Part shown: piece by piece, positions 43,121 through 55,539 of the stretch
Position numbering within the stretch: the stretch's first letter is position 1
How the letters are laid out: every line of letters starts with the position of its first letter
From: Tolypeutes matacus
Lineage: Eukaryota; Chordata; Mammalia; Cingulata; Chlamyphoridae
DNA: 64,000 nt
Direction: 5' to 3'
Assembly (NCBI GenBank): GCA_026826555.1
Contig: JAKSZT010053883.1
Span: 23,527,900 to 23,591,899 of the forward strand
Program-made: the position numbers and the translations under genes
The notes under the pieces: generated by a model
What the model saw: only the letters and a program-made list of their open reading frames with translations
Databases searched by the model: none
Told to the model about the DNA's origin: nothing

Positions 43121-43659
43121 AGAGAGCTGATCTGAATGGAAACAAGAAAAAGAAGACTTTAGAGATAAAAAACTATATAAAATGGGATCTTTTCTGTTTT
43201 TGTAAACAAAAAACACAACACAAGCTTCTTAAAGCAATAAAACAAGTTTATTGGCTTACAAAACTTAGAAAGTTTCCAATGTGGGCTCCAGGCATGGTTT
43301 GATCAAGGTGCCAGATTCATTTCTTTACAGGTTTTTGTTTTTCGATTTTGTCCACCATTGTGGACCTCAGGATGGCTTCTTTTATTGGGTCAAAGTGACT
43401 GCATCAAGTCTTAGTTTCATGTCCTCACAATCTTCAGAAGGAGAGAGAGCACACATGTTCTAGAATTCTCAGCACAAATCCTAAGGTTTGCACCGACTGA
43501 GCTACACCTAAGCCAACTGCTGTGGCAAGGTGAATAGGATTCCCTGAGTGGCTTAGATCAATCATGTCCCACCTCAGTTTCTCAGGATGTCAGTCCCATC
43601 CAATCCACAAGATGGTATAAAAGGAGTATATAAAAATACACATTTTGTTCTTCTTTCCT

Positions 43660-43800
43660 TCATTCCACAAACAAATAATAAGCAGTTACTTTGCCAGGCT
43701 AAGTGCTGGCTGTTGAAAACACATTTGAGATTAGAACAAGATTGTGACCTCAAGCTGTTAACAATCTTCTTTAAAGTAATTTTGAAAATTATCTTGAAGG
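43660..43800 (-). mobile_element. L2 3'-end fragment
   Basis: 'ttcattccacaaacaaataa' followed by 'ccaggctaagtgctggctgt' is the reverse-complement L2 3' end. Confidence 0.6.
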
Positions 43801-43834
43801 AATGGTGGAGCCACAGGGATTTCAAGCAGGTGAA

Positions 43835-44315
43835 TGACTACAGTAACTGTCTACTGCTTCATAACAAAGGACCTCAATGCTTGGTGGCTTAACATAGCAA
43901 ACATTTATTCTCAGTTTCCCTGGGTCAGGAATCTGGGCACAGTTTGTCTGGGTGCCTCTGGCTCAGGATCTCTCATGCAGCTGCAGACAAGGCGTTGGGC
44001 AGGGCTGCAGTCATCCCCAAGCTGGGCCAGGGATAACCCTTTGCAAGTGCACTCACGTGGCCATTGGCAGAATCAGCAGATTTGTGTTAAAGCTCAGGCA
44101 CGTGGGTCTCTAGAGCCACACAGCTGCCTCCCAGCATGGCAGCTGGCTTCCCCCAAGTGAGCAACCCAGGAGCGAGTGAGAAAGACCCCTGAGTTGGGAC
44201 CACAGGCTTTTTATAGCCTGATCTTAGAAGTGACTCCCAGTTTTCTGTTTTGTTCTGTTTGTTAGGAGTGAGGCCATAAGTTCATCCCACATTCAAGGGG
44301 AGGGAATTACGCCAA
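43835..44315 (-). mobile_element. Old MaLR/MLT-like LTR
   Basis: 'ataacaaaggacctcaatgc', 'ttggtggcttaacatagcaa', 'tctggctcaggatctctcat' and 'gcatggcagctggcttcccc' match the order of a widespread mammalian LTR-type repeat in minus orientation. Confidence 0.5.
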
Positions 44316-44319
44316 CACA

Positions 44320-44730
44320 TGTATTAGACAGGGTTCTCTAGAGAAACAGAACCGATAGGAGCTATCAATAAATACTAGGAGATTTTATAAAATTGTCTCA
44401 GGCGACTGTGGGGGTGCAGGAGTCCAAATTCCATAGGGCAGGCTGCAAGCCAGGACCTCCAATGAAGGTCCTTGGTGAGTTCACCAGGAGAAACTGGCTG
44501 TTTGAAGTAGAGATGGGAATTCTCTCTGAATGCTGAAATCACTTCCCCTTTTAAGGACTTCAACTGATTGGATGAAGGCAATCTCTCAGTTGATTGTAGA
44601 TGTAATCAGCCATACTTACTGACAACTTAAATCCACAAAATGTCCTTGTAGTACAATTAGCCCAGTGTTTACTTGACCAAGCAACTGGGCCTCATTACCT
44701 GGCCGAGTTGACACATGAGCCTAACCATCA
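44320..44730 (-). mobile_element. Old LTR-type repeat ending TGTATTAG...ATCA
   Basis: 'gacagggttctctagagaaa' followed by 'cagaaccgatagga' and the far end 'gttgacacatgagcctaacc' are the two termini of a known mammalian LTR-type repeat. The terminal 'ctaataca' on the minus strand resembles the ends of the solo LTRs A, D and F. No duplication found. Confidence 0.55.
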
Positions 44731-44879
44731 TAGCGTGCATACCAGTGGGATCATTTGGAGGCCACCTACTGCAGAGACATACAGCTCAGCATTTCAGAGT
44801 GAGGACATCATGTCAGCCTGCCACCTCATCTTAAGGACAGAGATTAGTAAAGGAGAACTCAGGAGTCAGCAGGAGACAA

Positions 44880-44965
44880 CTGTGTCGGAGTGGATGGCTT
44901 CACTTATTCAGTCCACAAACATTTACCCAGTGGCTAAGAAAGACCTGTCTCCTTCCGGGAAGTTT
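44880..44965 (-). mobile_element. L2 3'-end fragment
   Basis: 'cacttattcagtccacaaac' followed by 'atttacccagtggctaag' is reverse-complement L2. Confidence 0.5.
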
Positions 44966-45049
44966 AGTGTATAGCAGGAAGCCAAGTGGAATGAGTGGTT
45001 ATATTCACCTTGAATGACACAGAAAAGGGCAGAGGGTCAGGGCTGTGAA

Positions 45050-45185
45050 TAACACATGTCCTCAACTCTCAAACCAGTCTGGGGGCAGCAGGGAAGACTT
45101 CCTGGAGGAAGAGGCATTTCAACTGTGAACTGAGGAACGAGGAGGAGAGAGTTGCAAGAAGGGATGGGCAGAGAGCATTCCAGGG
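45050..45185 (-). mobile_element. L2 fragment (left of an inverted pair)
   Basis: 'ggaagacttcctggaggaag' and 'gggcagagagcattccaggg' are reverse-complement L2 wording. Confidence 0.6.
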
Positions 45186-45615
45186 TGAGCCTCCCCTCAT
45201 CCCTGTCCCTCTCCCACCTCTGTCTCTTCTCTGACCATGCTGGCTCATTCTCCCCCCAGGGAACTTGCCCCAGCCAGCCCCCTCCTGGAGGTCGCTGACT
45301 GCTTCTCCTCATCCTTCAGGTCTCAGCTCAAAAGGCGCCTTCCCAGAAGACTCTCTCTGATGCCACAGTCTAAGGTTGTCATAGCCCACCCCTCCCTGGA
45401 GTCAGACTACAGTTGTTTTACATTCTTCTCAGCACTATCCTTACCTGGAGCCATCCTCCTGGTGCACTAGTTTACCTGCTTCTCCCTGCCCCCCACTCCA
45501 GGACATCAGCTCCCAGTGGCACGGACCTTGTCTGTTCACTGCTGAACCCCAGGGTCTGCACAGGACCCACACGTGGGGCCTCAGTTGGCGATTCTGGAAT
45601 GAATGAGCCTGAGGT
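45186..45615 (+). mobile_element. L2 3' part (right of an inverted pair)
   Basis: 'catccttcaggtctcagctc' and 'acggaccttgtctgttcact' are plus-strand L2 wording. Confidence 0.7.
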
Positions 45616-45839
45616 TGGGCCTTTCTCCGACAGCCACTTTCTCTCCTTCAAGGGCTATGACAGGAGAGAAACTTGGGCGCCAACACTCAGGTTGGTGTGG
45701 AACAATGTCGCCCCCAAGACCCCTGCACTCCAGCCACCAGGGCTCCGTGTCCCCAGCTCCCCTCTCTGCAGCAGGAAGTTAGCTCAGGGCCCACAGTCCT
45801 CTCCTACTATCCCCTCACTTCCCCTATAATTTTTTATAG

Positions 45840-46090
45840 CCCCTCTCTGGGTTCCTAATAACAGCCACATCTGAAGAGTTTGGAAAAGGAGCATTAAGTC
45901 CAGTCAAGTGGACAAATCACATATTTTTAAATGGTCCAAACATGGATTTACACAATAGGCTGTGACAAACAGACCTTCAAGGGACATTCTGGCAGGCAAC
46001 ATCCATTTTTCCAAAGGCCATCACGGCCCTGGGAGAAATAACAAGGGCTCTTGTTTGAGGATTCTAATGATTCTCGGGTGCTGACAGGCT
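45840..46090. promoter_or_regulatory. Candidate conserved non-coding element
   Basis: A repeat-free, AT-balanced island ('cacatatttttaaatggtcc', 'gattctaatgattctcgggt') between GC-rich flanks. Function is inferred only. Confidence 0.25.
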
Positions 46091-46099
46091 GAGCAACCG

Positions 46100-47000
46100 T
46101 GAATGGCTCCCTGCTCAGTGCTCACATTTGCACCCAGTGGTGCCTATTCTTGGGCATCCCAGGTAAGCATCCCTGCTGGCACGGGCAGCCTGGTGTTTCC
46201 AGTGACTGTCCTCGCAGGTCCCTTCTCCCTCCTGCTGACACGTGCGCCTTCTCACTGGGGTCTCTGGGACAACCCATGGGTGATTGTCACCTCTTGCTCA
46301 CCCCTGGCGGCCCGGCATCTGGTCTGCTCCTGGCTTGGAGGAGAGAGCACAGGCTGCAGAATCAGGCTGGCCCGGGTATGCAGACACCGCTCACTAGAGG
46401 TGATGGAGGACCAGCCGCATCCCGCCCCGCCCTATCTGCCTCACTAGTGGGGATGTGTGTGAAGCTATTGGAAGGATGGAAAGGGTGAGGATCACGATTG
46501 TTGGGTTAGTGCTTTAATAGCCTGTCATAAAGATGTAGGCTGCAGTAAGCTGGAGAATTGTATGGACATTCCTGACATCCCTGCTCCAGGCAGCTCTTCC
46601 CCAATTCTCAGCAGCTCCTGCTCTCACACCTGCACCTCTAACCCCCTCCTTCCTTCCTGAACCCTGGGAGACTCACTGCCCGTTGGCGCCTCCCTCCACA
46701 CTGAGCTCCCCTCACCCTGCCGCAGGCTCCGCGGGGGTCCTGGCCTGTCATCCACCATTGAATCTTGCCTGGAGTTTCAGGACCCTTGATAAGAAATTCA
46801 CTAGTCCCAGGTTCAGCTACTCTGGCTATTGGTCCTCCTGAACAGGGCCCCATCTCTGGGACGAAACCCATCAAACCCTATTGGAACCTGAAGTAGCTCC
46901 AAACATCTCCCATCCGTTCCTGTCCCCAAGGGACCAGGACCCCTGCTACCTTGATTTTTCATCCTAGGCTCCACCGTTACCTCCCTCCGCCACCCCTCCC
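46100..47000. other. No recognised gene or repeat
   Basis: GC-rich DNA with several overlapping open frames (up to 129 codons) but no recognised protein motif. Confidence 0.4.
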
Positions 47001-47004
47001 TCCA

Positions 47005-47260
47005 CAGGCATTTACTGAGCTCCTCCTCTGTTCTGGACACTGAGTCTCTAAGATGCTGATGCTGACCTCAGAGGCTCCCAGCCTCCTGGAAGAGAGGCAC
47101 ACTCATAGGATGATCTGTACTGTGAGAACGATGAGAAGCGGGTGAGGAGGAGTGAGAAGGAGGATGCACTGTTAGGTTGGGTACTCAGGGACGCTTCCCA
47201 GGGGAGGCGTCTCCGGAGCTGGATTTTGAAGGAGACAAAAGAGCTGCCCAGAGGATGTTG
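47005..47260 (-). mobile_element. L2 3' part
   Basis: 'aggcatttactgagctcctc' then 'ctgttctggacactgagtct' and 'gacgcttcccaggggaggcg' fit reverse-complement L2. Confidence 0.55.
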
Positions 47261-47624
47261 AGGGAGCCTGTGGTGTGTGCCCAGGGGTGAGAGAGGGTGG
47301 GGTGCATTCTGGGAACCTCAGCAGCAGAGGGGTGGAGGGATGCTGGCAAGGAGTGAAGCTGGAGATGTGGCGTGGCAGATTGCTCGTGCCCACAGTTTTC
47401 TCCCGCCCCTGATTGCATGACCTTTGCTGTGTGGTGTTGCTGCCCCTCTGGTCGGGAGGTGGAGTCTACTTCTCCACACTGCAGTCTCAGCTTAGCCCGG
47501 TCAAGTGCCACAAGCGGCATCAGCAAATCTGGAAAGTGCTTGTGCTCGTGAGCCAGCTCTTTTCTGTTGCTGGGAACTCTGAGGCCATCACTACGTAGAT
47601 AAGCCCTAACTGCCAAAAAGAGGA

Positions 47625-47745
47625 TTAAGACCCACCCTGGGCCATGCCTTAACTGAAGTAACCTAATCAAAAGGCCCTACTTACAACAGGTTCATAGTCA
47701 CAGGAATGGCTGACTTTCTGTGGTACATACAGTTCCAAACCGCCA
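47625..47745 (+). mobile_element. Fragment of an LTR-type repeat
   Basis: 'attaagacccaccctgggcc' followed by 'tcaaaaggccctacttacaa' and 'cacaggaatggctgactttc' resemble the repeat whose end lies just after the gap at 17225. Confidence 0.45.
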
Positions 47746-47924
47746 CAGGCCTTAAGAGAAAACACTGAGGTTTCCCAGAGAAGAAGAAGCTCTGCCTAAC
47801 ACTGCAGCATCAACTCCTGACCAAGGACTTCCTGCCGGCCAACCTACCTATGGATTTTGGACTTGCCAGTCCAGGGATTGTGTAAGACAACTCCATTAAA
47901 CCTGCCTCTCCCCACCCCCGATTA

Positions 47925-47958
47925 GACAGACAGGCAGACAGGCAGTCAGACAGACCGT
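47925..47958 (+). repeat. (CAGA)n microsatellite
   Basis: Imperfect CAGA/CAGG tetranucleotide run. Confidence 0.85.
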
Positions 47959-48019
47959 ATAGTTATAGATACATAGGTCCACTACTTCTGTTTCTCTGGA
48001 ACACTGATACATTCCCACA

Positions 48020-49690
48020 GACAAAATATTCTCCCCCCATCCCAGGATCCCAGGAATCTCATCCAATTGCAATGCAGATTGAGATTCCTGGAGCTCAAGG
48101 TCTAAATCAGATCTGTATGTGACTGAGGCTCTTTGGCTAAGTATGTCTTAATCAAAAGAGCCATGAGCTAAAAAGATAAGCTATTTGATCCCCCTCCCCA
48201 TGTCCATGATAAAACTGTGAGACACAGATAAGTTAACTATAATAGACCTTCCCACCAAAAAAGGAGAACAGGGTGACACAGCAAGCACCGGCCCATAACA
48301 ATTCTGAAATCAGGGAGCCGCTGTTGTCTCTGCCCCTGCAGAGGCAGGAATGGCCCTTGATGAGGCCCAGTTCTGGCCCCTGGGAAAACCTTCCTGGTAT
48401 AATGTTCTTCATGGTCTTGACTCCATCCTCAGGCTCTTGGCTCCACCCTCTCAGTCTTTCCTTTCCTGAAAGAAGAAGCCTGTGTTTGCAGCTGAGTGTC
48501 TTTCTTAGCCTGCTTCCCACCCTTAGGGAGTCAGGGATCCAGCTCTTTTGGAGACCTTTTTGCTGGTACAACACACTTAAGATGTTCATGGCTTTCCATG
48601 CATCCAATTATAGTCCACTCTATTTGACAAAGGCACACATATAATTGTTTTCAAGAGATGCCTCTTTGTCCTTGGTTGTGTTCAGCTACTCTGGATTGGT
48701 TCCTTTAAGAGTTTTAGAAAATATTTTCCCTATTAGGGTCTACAAGGTACAGCCTTTGGTCTTAATAGCAGATCTTATGTCCACAGCCTAGATCTGGCCT
48801 TTGGCAAAAGGTCTTGTTTCACTGTGAGGCAAGGTTGGGAGACTGGGGACACAAAACAGTTTTATTTTCCAACCCAGCAAGGACCTGGTCCCTCCATGTT
48901 TCCTCTAACTTTTGCTTGCAAATTGGATACTCTGTCTTTGGCTCATCTCTGTCTTTCCATGCTTTATCTTAGGTAAGAAAACAACAAGCATTTCCACCGT
49001 TCTGCTTGGAAATCATTTTGCCAAGTTCCAGAGGTCCCTTAGGTACATTTCCCATCCCTCAAGTTACTGTAATGGTTGTACCATGAGTCATCATTCCTCA
49101 AACCTGCTATCGTAGTTTCCTCTCTTTCTTTCCCATCCACTAACATTTGTTTGTTATTTTTCTAAACTATTCTCAGGTTCCTTGTCGCTTTCTCATACTT
49201 GCTTGATGTCAATTCTGCTGCATTCTATAGATTTAAGCAAATTAAAGACCAACCTATATTCAAGAGCTGCTGTTTTATGGGAGGAGCTGCAAAGTACTGT
49301 GGACTATTTTGCCTTCTTTCATGTCCAAGGGGTCCAAACGCAGTACTGCTTAATGCAATTTTTTTGATACATCAAATGTTGACTGTGGTTGTTGGATCTC
49401 TTTCACAGCTCCTGAAGCCACCGAAAGTTCTTTGATGGTGGACCCAACTCTGGATGGAGAGCACCCAGCCGGCAAAGCTACAGGCACCCAAATTCCAGAT
49501 GTCCGTCTCACGTTGTGTTGCTGTGTTCCCCTAGGGGAGGTGCTATCTCGCCCTGGATCACCTTTGAGCAAGTCCTTATTGAATTCTTACCGGGAGCAAG
49601 GTACCATGTTTGGAACAGGTAAAGCGAAAAACAAAATCATGGTCTTCACCTGCCAAGAATTGAAGCAGAAGGTGGTGGTTTCAATTTAAG
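48020..49690 (+). mobile_element. Unclassified long repeat-like stretch
   Basis: A 1.7-kb colinear-looking block ('ccaggaatctcatccaattg', 'ggctaagtatgtcttaatca', 'attctgctgcattctataga'). Its diction resembles internal regions of mammalian LTR elements. No coding motif is retained. Confidence 0.35.
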
Positions 49691-49699
49691 TGTAGCCTT

Positions 49700-50060
49700 A
49701 TTGATGCTAAGCTATTGTTTCTTTATTTCCAAGGCTACTTAATTTTTTAAAAAACATAACTTCTATATTATTATACCATTATCACACCTACCAAAATTAA
49801 CAATAATTCCTTAATATCATCAAATATCCAGACAATATTAAATTTTCCAATGGTCTCAAAAATGTTTTATTTTGTCTTTGTTTATACTTTGCTTAACTCA
49901 GTATTTTAATATATTCAACATATTGTTATGAGTCGATAAGTCCTTTATATCGCATTTAATATATAGTTTCTCCTTCATGCTCTCTTTATTTGTTCCTACC
50001 ATGTACTTGTTGAAGGGTCTGGGTAGTTTTTCCTGTACTCCTTAGAGCAACGCTTTGAGG
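49700..50060. mobile_element. Possible ancient LINE-1-derived fragment
   Basis: AT-rich text such as 'ttaacaataattccttaata' and 'caatggtctcaaaaatgttt' resembles a common mammalian L1-derived sequence. The strand is not certain. Confidence 0.35.
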
Positions 50061-50309
50061 CAGCTGCTGCAGGTTCATAACCCTTTCCAAGAAATCAAAC
50101 ATAGTAGTGCTTCTTCAGCAGACATGCACACATTCACATTGAATGGTTTAAATAGAAATTATAAATAAATTCACATTAGTTCAGATCAGGTTTTGCTACC
50201 ATATAAATTTTGGTACCAAATTTGAGGGAAAAAACAAGAACATTCTCTTTTGGGCACTTTGGGGATTTGGGAATTGCAGGTAAGGGATTGGAAACCTGAA
50301 TTATAACCC

Positions 50310-50410
50310 AATTTACAGAAGCACCAAGAGAAGAAGTAATTGTCTGAGGTCACCTGGCTAGCAATGGAAAGAGTCGAGATTCATACCCCAGCAGTCGGGC
50401 TCCCATAGAT
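50310..50410 (-). mobile_element. MIR fragment
   Basis: 'attgtctgaggtcacctggc' followed by 'tagcaatggaaagagtcgag' is a reverse-complement MIR 5' part. Confidence 0.65.
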
Positions 50411-50439
50411 CCGCCAAACCCTGGGCTGAGCGGCCTCCC

Positions 50440-50590
50440 ACCCACAGATCCTGGGTGTAGACTGATGGGGCTTCTAATCCCGGCTCTGCCTCTTGCAGCT
50501 GCGTGTGATCTTAGCTGGCCCCTCGCTTTGGAGCGCCACTCCCTTCACCTACAAAGTGGGAGTATATGGCCTACCTCTGGGAGTGAACCA
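50440..50590 (+). mobile_element. MIR fragment
   Basis: 'cggctctgcctcttgcagct' then 'gcgtgtgatcttagctggcc' is plus-strand MIR, opposite to the copy just before it. Confidence 0.7.
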
Positions 50591-50599
50591 TCCATCTCC

Positions 50600-52080
50600 T
50601 CCACCCTCAGCCAACAGCTGGCCTGTGGGTGCCCCTTGGGCCTAAGGATGCTCACACAGACATTGTGGGCTGCTCTTAGGAGGAGGGACCTGGGGCAGAG
50701 ACCTGGGGAAGGGGCATTGGGGCAGGGAGTTCCAGGGTTTTGGACATGCAGAGCAGGGCATGGGAAAGGAGGCGGCAGCTCTGGGTGGGCATGTCCTCTT
50801 GGCCCCATGAGTCCTCCCACCGTGGCAACTGGAGCAGGGCCCTCCAAAACGTGGGCTCAGGGCAGGGCCACTTGTCACCGGGTCTAAGGGGAAAATGCCT
50901 TAAGTGCTGGCCAGCTCCCAGTCCTCACCCCTGCCCCAAGCTCACAGCCGCAGACAAGCTCTCCCCTGGGCTTCCTCTTGCCAGAGCTGCCCATCACACC
51001 CATCCTCTTTCATCACAGCCCCAAGGCATTTGCCCCCCAGCCTACTGCTCAGCCGGGGACCACCCACCCCAGCCTGCCTGGCTCTGCTTCACCGGCGTGT
51101 GGTTGATGGAACTTGATTGAAATTTCTGAAACTGAATTTTCTCTGTGAGGCAGCCCTCCATCTTCTCACTGTGCTACTCCCTGAGCATTTTAAAGCAAGG
51201 GAAAGGGAAAGAAAAAAGTCACTCTGGCGTTTACTGAGATAAATGGTGAGTGTCTGCAGGCTGAAGTGCTAAAAACACATCTTCACCTGCTGCCAAAGTC
51301 GTGACTGCAGCTGATAAGCCAAGTTCCCTTTATCTTCCTGAGGGGCCTGCACGCAGAGAGAGGGGCCTTCCTTCCCACCTCCTCCCACTCCTCTGCGTTC
51401 AGCCGGCAGGAAAATCTGGGCTCTTCAGCCACCTCGAGATCAGTGATTTGCACAAACCAACCTAGTAATACCTTTCCGATTCTACTGGGTTCCATTCACT
51501 GGAACACTTCCCATAAATTTTTCATTGTTTTCTCTTGTCGGAAAGAGTGAGCTAACACTTGCTGCATGCCTACCCCAGTTAGACACTTGCCTGTCCTATC
51601 AGTTAGCTGTTATTGGTGATAAAAGAAAAGAAAAACTTTTCATGCAGTTCGGGATCTCACAGCTTTATTGAGCGATTCAGGAATCGGGCAGCATCCCATT
51701 CAGAAAATAGAAGGAAGCTCCTCCGAGGGGCTGGAAAGGGGAAGCTCCTGAAGGGGGGATGCCTCCCTCCTTTCCCACCTCCCTTCTCCTGTCATCAGGT
51801 TCTGGGCCCCCTCCTCACTGCTTCATTCCTTCTTGCTGGCTTAGTTAATCCTCAGACCCACTTATCAGAGGAGGGACCACTTTTTTACTGTCTCAGGGCT
51901 TCATCTTGCTCAGCAAGCTGTGACCAGCATGGGGCTGTCTTTTGCTTTCTGATGGTAGCAATTATGCTTCATAATCAGTCTGGCATTTGTTCACCTTTCT
52001 CACCTCCCAAGGAGAGATCATCATCATAGTACATGCGCCATTTTTCTAAGAACATCTGGGCAAGATTTGCCACCAGGGTA
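50600..52080. other. No recognised gene or repeat
   Basis: GC-rich to about 51090, then mixed. Frames up to 140 codons overlap on both strands. A weak MIR-like stretch ('gctaacacttgctgcatgcc') lies near 51550. Confidence 0.4.
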
Positions 52081-52089
52081 AGAAGGTAC

Positions 52090-52230
52090 TAGGAAATCAT
52101 CTGGCCCAACCCCCTCGTGGGAATGTTGGGGAAACTGAGGCCCTGAGTGGGGACTTGAAGGTCACACAGTGAGTTGGTGGCAGAAGAGGGGCCAGGACTA
52201 GACCTCCTGACCTGTGATGCCCTCTCAGCT
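52090..52230 (-). mobile_element. MIR-like fragment
   Basis: 'tggggaaactgaggccctga' then 'cttgaaggtcacacagtgag' is reverse-complement MIR. Confidence 0.7.
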
Positions 52231-53049
52231 CTGCCTTATTCAACCTGGATCCCAGTCCTTGGGTGCTGGGTGGGCCCAGAATTCCAAGCCCAGAGCAGGC
52301 AAGGGGAGGGGCAGGGAGGAAGGAGGAAATGCCTCACACTGTCATTGGGCTCTGGAGGGGCAGTGAATGAGGCTTTCTTAGTCCTGGATGGGGCCAATGG
52401 GTGGACTTGAACCTCAGGCTATGGCAGCCTGCAATGAAATTGTCATAGGCGCGTGGTGAAATGAGGAAAATAACGTCAATGCAGTCTGCTGTATAAAGTT
52501 GCCAATTGTTCTTTTTTTTTTGGAAAGGGCTGTCTTTTACTGTGATATTGTGTTGTACTTGCTTTTTTTCTTTCATTTTATGAAAGGACTGAGAGTAAAT
52601 CTTAGTTGCTTCTTTTGAACTTTCTTTGCAACTGTTGGAGAGTTTTCGTAACTGCAAGACTCCTCAGAGCCTTTAGTGCCTTTAGAGCCTTTGTTTGCCT
52701 TATGTCAAAGCCCTGTGAGGTAACAAATCACCCTGGGGTGCCTCCTGGTGACGGAGCCCTGTTCTCTGGTCCCTACTAGTTCCTGAGGGACTTCCCAACG
52801 CCAGCAGCAAAACACATCTCAAGAGATCCCGGGCCTGTCGATTTGCCCGCATGTGATCCTGACTGTGTCTACTTCATTAAAGTGCTTCTCTTCCCTATGT
52901 GTCATGGCAGGTCCCAGGAGCATGGGCTGCTGGCCTGAATTATGAGGAGGGTATCTGGACTGCTGTGACACCTGGATTGACACGGCCACGTCTTGCCCTC
53001 TAAGAATGAACATTTTGGTAAAAGAGACAGGCACAATTAAGGCTATTAC

Positions 53050-53230
53050 CTGCAGCCTCATAAGAGCTTTGAGAGAGGGCTTCCCTGTTTTCTACATGAA
53101 GGGGCAGCTCTAGAGGATCTGGGAAGACTTCCTGGAGGAGATGAAGCAAGATGACTATTGGGTGATATGAACTGGCCAAAGAAGCAACAGGAGAAGACAA
53201 AAGAACCAGCAAGGCCACTAGGTCTGAACG
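53050..53230 (-). mobile_element. L2 fragment
   Basis: 'gggaagacttcctggaggag' followed by 'atgaagcaagatgactattg' fits reverse-complement L2. Confidence 0.5.
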
Positions 53231-53729
53231 AACTTGGATCAGGAAAATGCCAGGTATACCTCGGTATGGTGCTTGGGTGCATGTGTGGAGGGAGCTGGGG
53301 CACTGCGAAAGCCTGAATGCCAGGCTGAGGCCCAGGGGTAGACAGAGAGCCAAGGCAGGTTTCCAGGCAAGTTTTCCACTGCGGGGGGCAAGTAGAGCCA
53401 GCAAGACTGGAGGCCAGGGTCACAGAGCAGGTGATGAGGATGGTGCCTGGCCCCTGGCCCGGGAGGACACCCACGAGAGCCACTGGGGGACAATGATGCC
53501 CAGCGCGTCCGTGTGTCTGGTGCTTCCTTTACAGAGTTTTCTCCACCTCAGAATCCTACCTAGGCTCTCCCACAGAATCCCAAGCCTGGAATAAACTCGC
53601 CTCTCACTGCGCCAATGCATTCCATCTGGCCATCCGTTTGTAAAGGTTTGCTGATCGCTAAGAACTAGGCAGCAGCTAGTGGGTCTCAGAGTCAAGGGGT
53701 AAAAGGGACTTTAAATGATGCCTGCCAGG

Positions 53730-53965
53730 TTACTGTATTAACTCAGCTCCACGTTTATTGCCTGTTGTTCTGAGTTAATTACGTGGGGCCTAAATGTATC
53801 TTTTAAATCTCTTATAATGCTCTTCACAATCAATTCATATTTAATTAACATGCCTGCTGATTAAGGGGAGGGCGTGCCATGTGACATGAAGGAGGAGGGT
53901 TTCCCACCCCCAGAGCTGTAGGAAGTGTAATTGACGTTGTCGAGGTAAGCGGCGTTTTTATAATC
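53730..53965. promoter_or_regulatory. Candidate conserved enhancer-like element
   Basis: A compact AT-rich island with several homeodomain-type cores: 'gttaattacg' (53774-53783), TTAATTAA (53841-53848) and 'tgattaagg' (about 53858). It is repeat-free and flanked by GC-rich DNA. This is the best regulatory candidate in the window, but no conservation data are available. Confidence 0.38.
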
Positions 53966-54554
53966 TCTGAACATCTTCTCCATGAGCTCCACAAGGGAAT
54001 CTTGGAAGCCTGGAGTGCGGCCAGAGTTCCCTGTTGCTGGGACTAGAGTTCCTGGACTGTGCGTGCCCTTCCAGCTGGGTGTGTGGCCTCAGGAAACGAC
54101 AAAAGCTTTCTGAGCGGGACTTTCCTCATAGTGAAAATGGCTTTAATAGTACCAGCACCACGGGCTGTCCTTCCTTCCCACGGTGCGAGTCCTAGGACAG
54201 AGACCAAACCCGGGGAATGTTGCTGGAAGGCAGGAATGCGTGACCAGAGTGGACTCCTGCAGCCAGCCCCTGACTGCTGTAATGCAGGGTGCACAGGGCA
54301 CGCGGATAAGTGGGGGGCTGTCCACAGAGGATGGTGCCTGGGCCTTGAAGCGAGCAGGAGCTCCCTAGATGGACAAGGCAGGGGAAGGGCATCCCAGAGA
54401 GTGGACACAGCCTGAGCTAAATCTCAGAGGCATGACCAGCATTCCCTGACTATGACCAGAATACCAGTCTTGGTAGAAGGAGAAGCACCAGATCCTAGGG
54501 TGCCAGTGTCAAAACATTTCCAACTCCTGAGCACCCAGCTAGGAGGGTTGTTGG

Positions 54555-54735
54555 GAAATCTTACATGTAGTGGTTAAGTTCACAGGTTTTGGAGGCAGCT
54601 TCCTGGTGTTGGGCAAGTTACTCGACCTTTCCACGCCTCAGTCTCCTCATCTGTGAAATGGGAATAATGACGGTGCCCTTACTGGGCCCTTTGGGCAGGG
54701 CCCGGCCCCCAGGAAGCGTTAGGAGAGCACTTGCT
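54555..54735 (+). mobile_element. MIR SINE (left of an inverted pair)
   Basis: 'tgtagtggttaagttcacag', 'ttgggcaagttactcgacct' and 'cagtctcctcatctgtgaaa' occur in MIR order. Confidence 0.85.
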
Positions 54736-54744
54736 CGTTAGGAA

Positions 54745-54930
54745 CCTGACGCCTGCTGAGCATGTGGCCTGGCGGGGTCTCCTCAAATTCTCAGAACTGC
54801 CGGATGGGTGGACAAGGATCGTCAGTGACATTGAGGAAACTGAGTCGCAGGGAGGTTGAGTGGCTTCTTCAGGCTCACACTGCTAGCTGGTGAGTGGAAA
54901 AGCCAAGATCTGCCCCCACCTGTCTGACCA
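54745..54930 (-). mobile_element. MIR SINE (right of an inverted pair)
   Basis: 'tgaggaaactgagtcgcagg' followed by 'ggctcacactgctagctggt' is reverse-complement MIR. Confidence 0.75.
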
Positions 54931-55539
54931 CAGAGCCCTCCTAGTGCCCAGGCAGTGTCTGACCCATGGGAGGGGTTGCACTGCCCCTCCCGCCTCCCTG
55001 GGGAGGCTCCTATAGCACCAGGCCCCAGTGAGCCCAGACACTGGGGTTCATGCCAAGACCCCAGATGCTCGGTGGAGAACGGCCCCACTGTGCATGCGTG
55101 GCCCAGGCCTGCCGGGAGACGTTTTCCCTCCTGCCCCGACTCCACGTGAGCCCCAGGCCTCTGTACACAAAGGGCTGTTCTCAGTGCCTTTGGCAGGAAA
55201 TAGGGCCTATTCTCCTCCTCTGGGCTCACTGCAGGCCCGTGGCCAGCGCCGGCTTGTAGTTAGCGCAGAAGAGTGCCCGCGTTAGGCTCCCTGCCCGCAT
55301 GAGACCCCAGCTGCAGGACTTGGCGCATGTACTCTGCACAGACGTGTCTTCTAATATTTATTCTGGAGACTGGAATATGCAGATAAGACAAGGGCCTGAT
55401 ACAGGAACTGCAGAACAAATTTACATTCCCTAAGCCACAAGGAGCTGCAGATACGTCCACTTTATGAGCCAGGAAGACGGTCAGCCCACTCTGGGTTTGT
55501 GCTTCTCCAGCAGCAAAGGTCAGTACGCTGGAATCCCAG

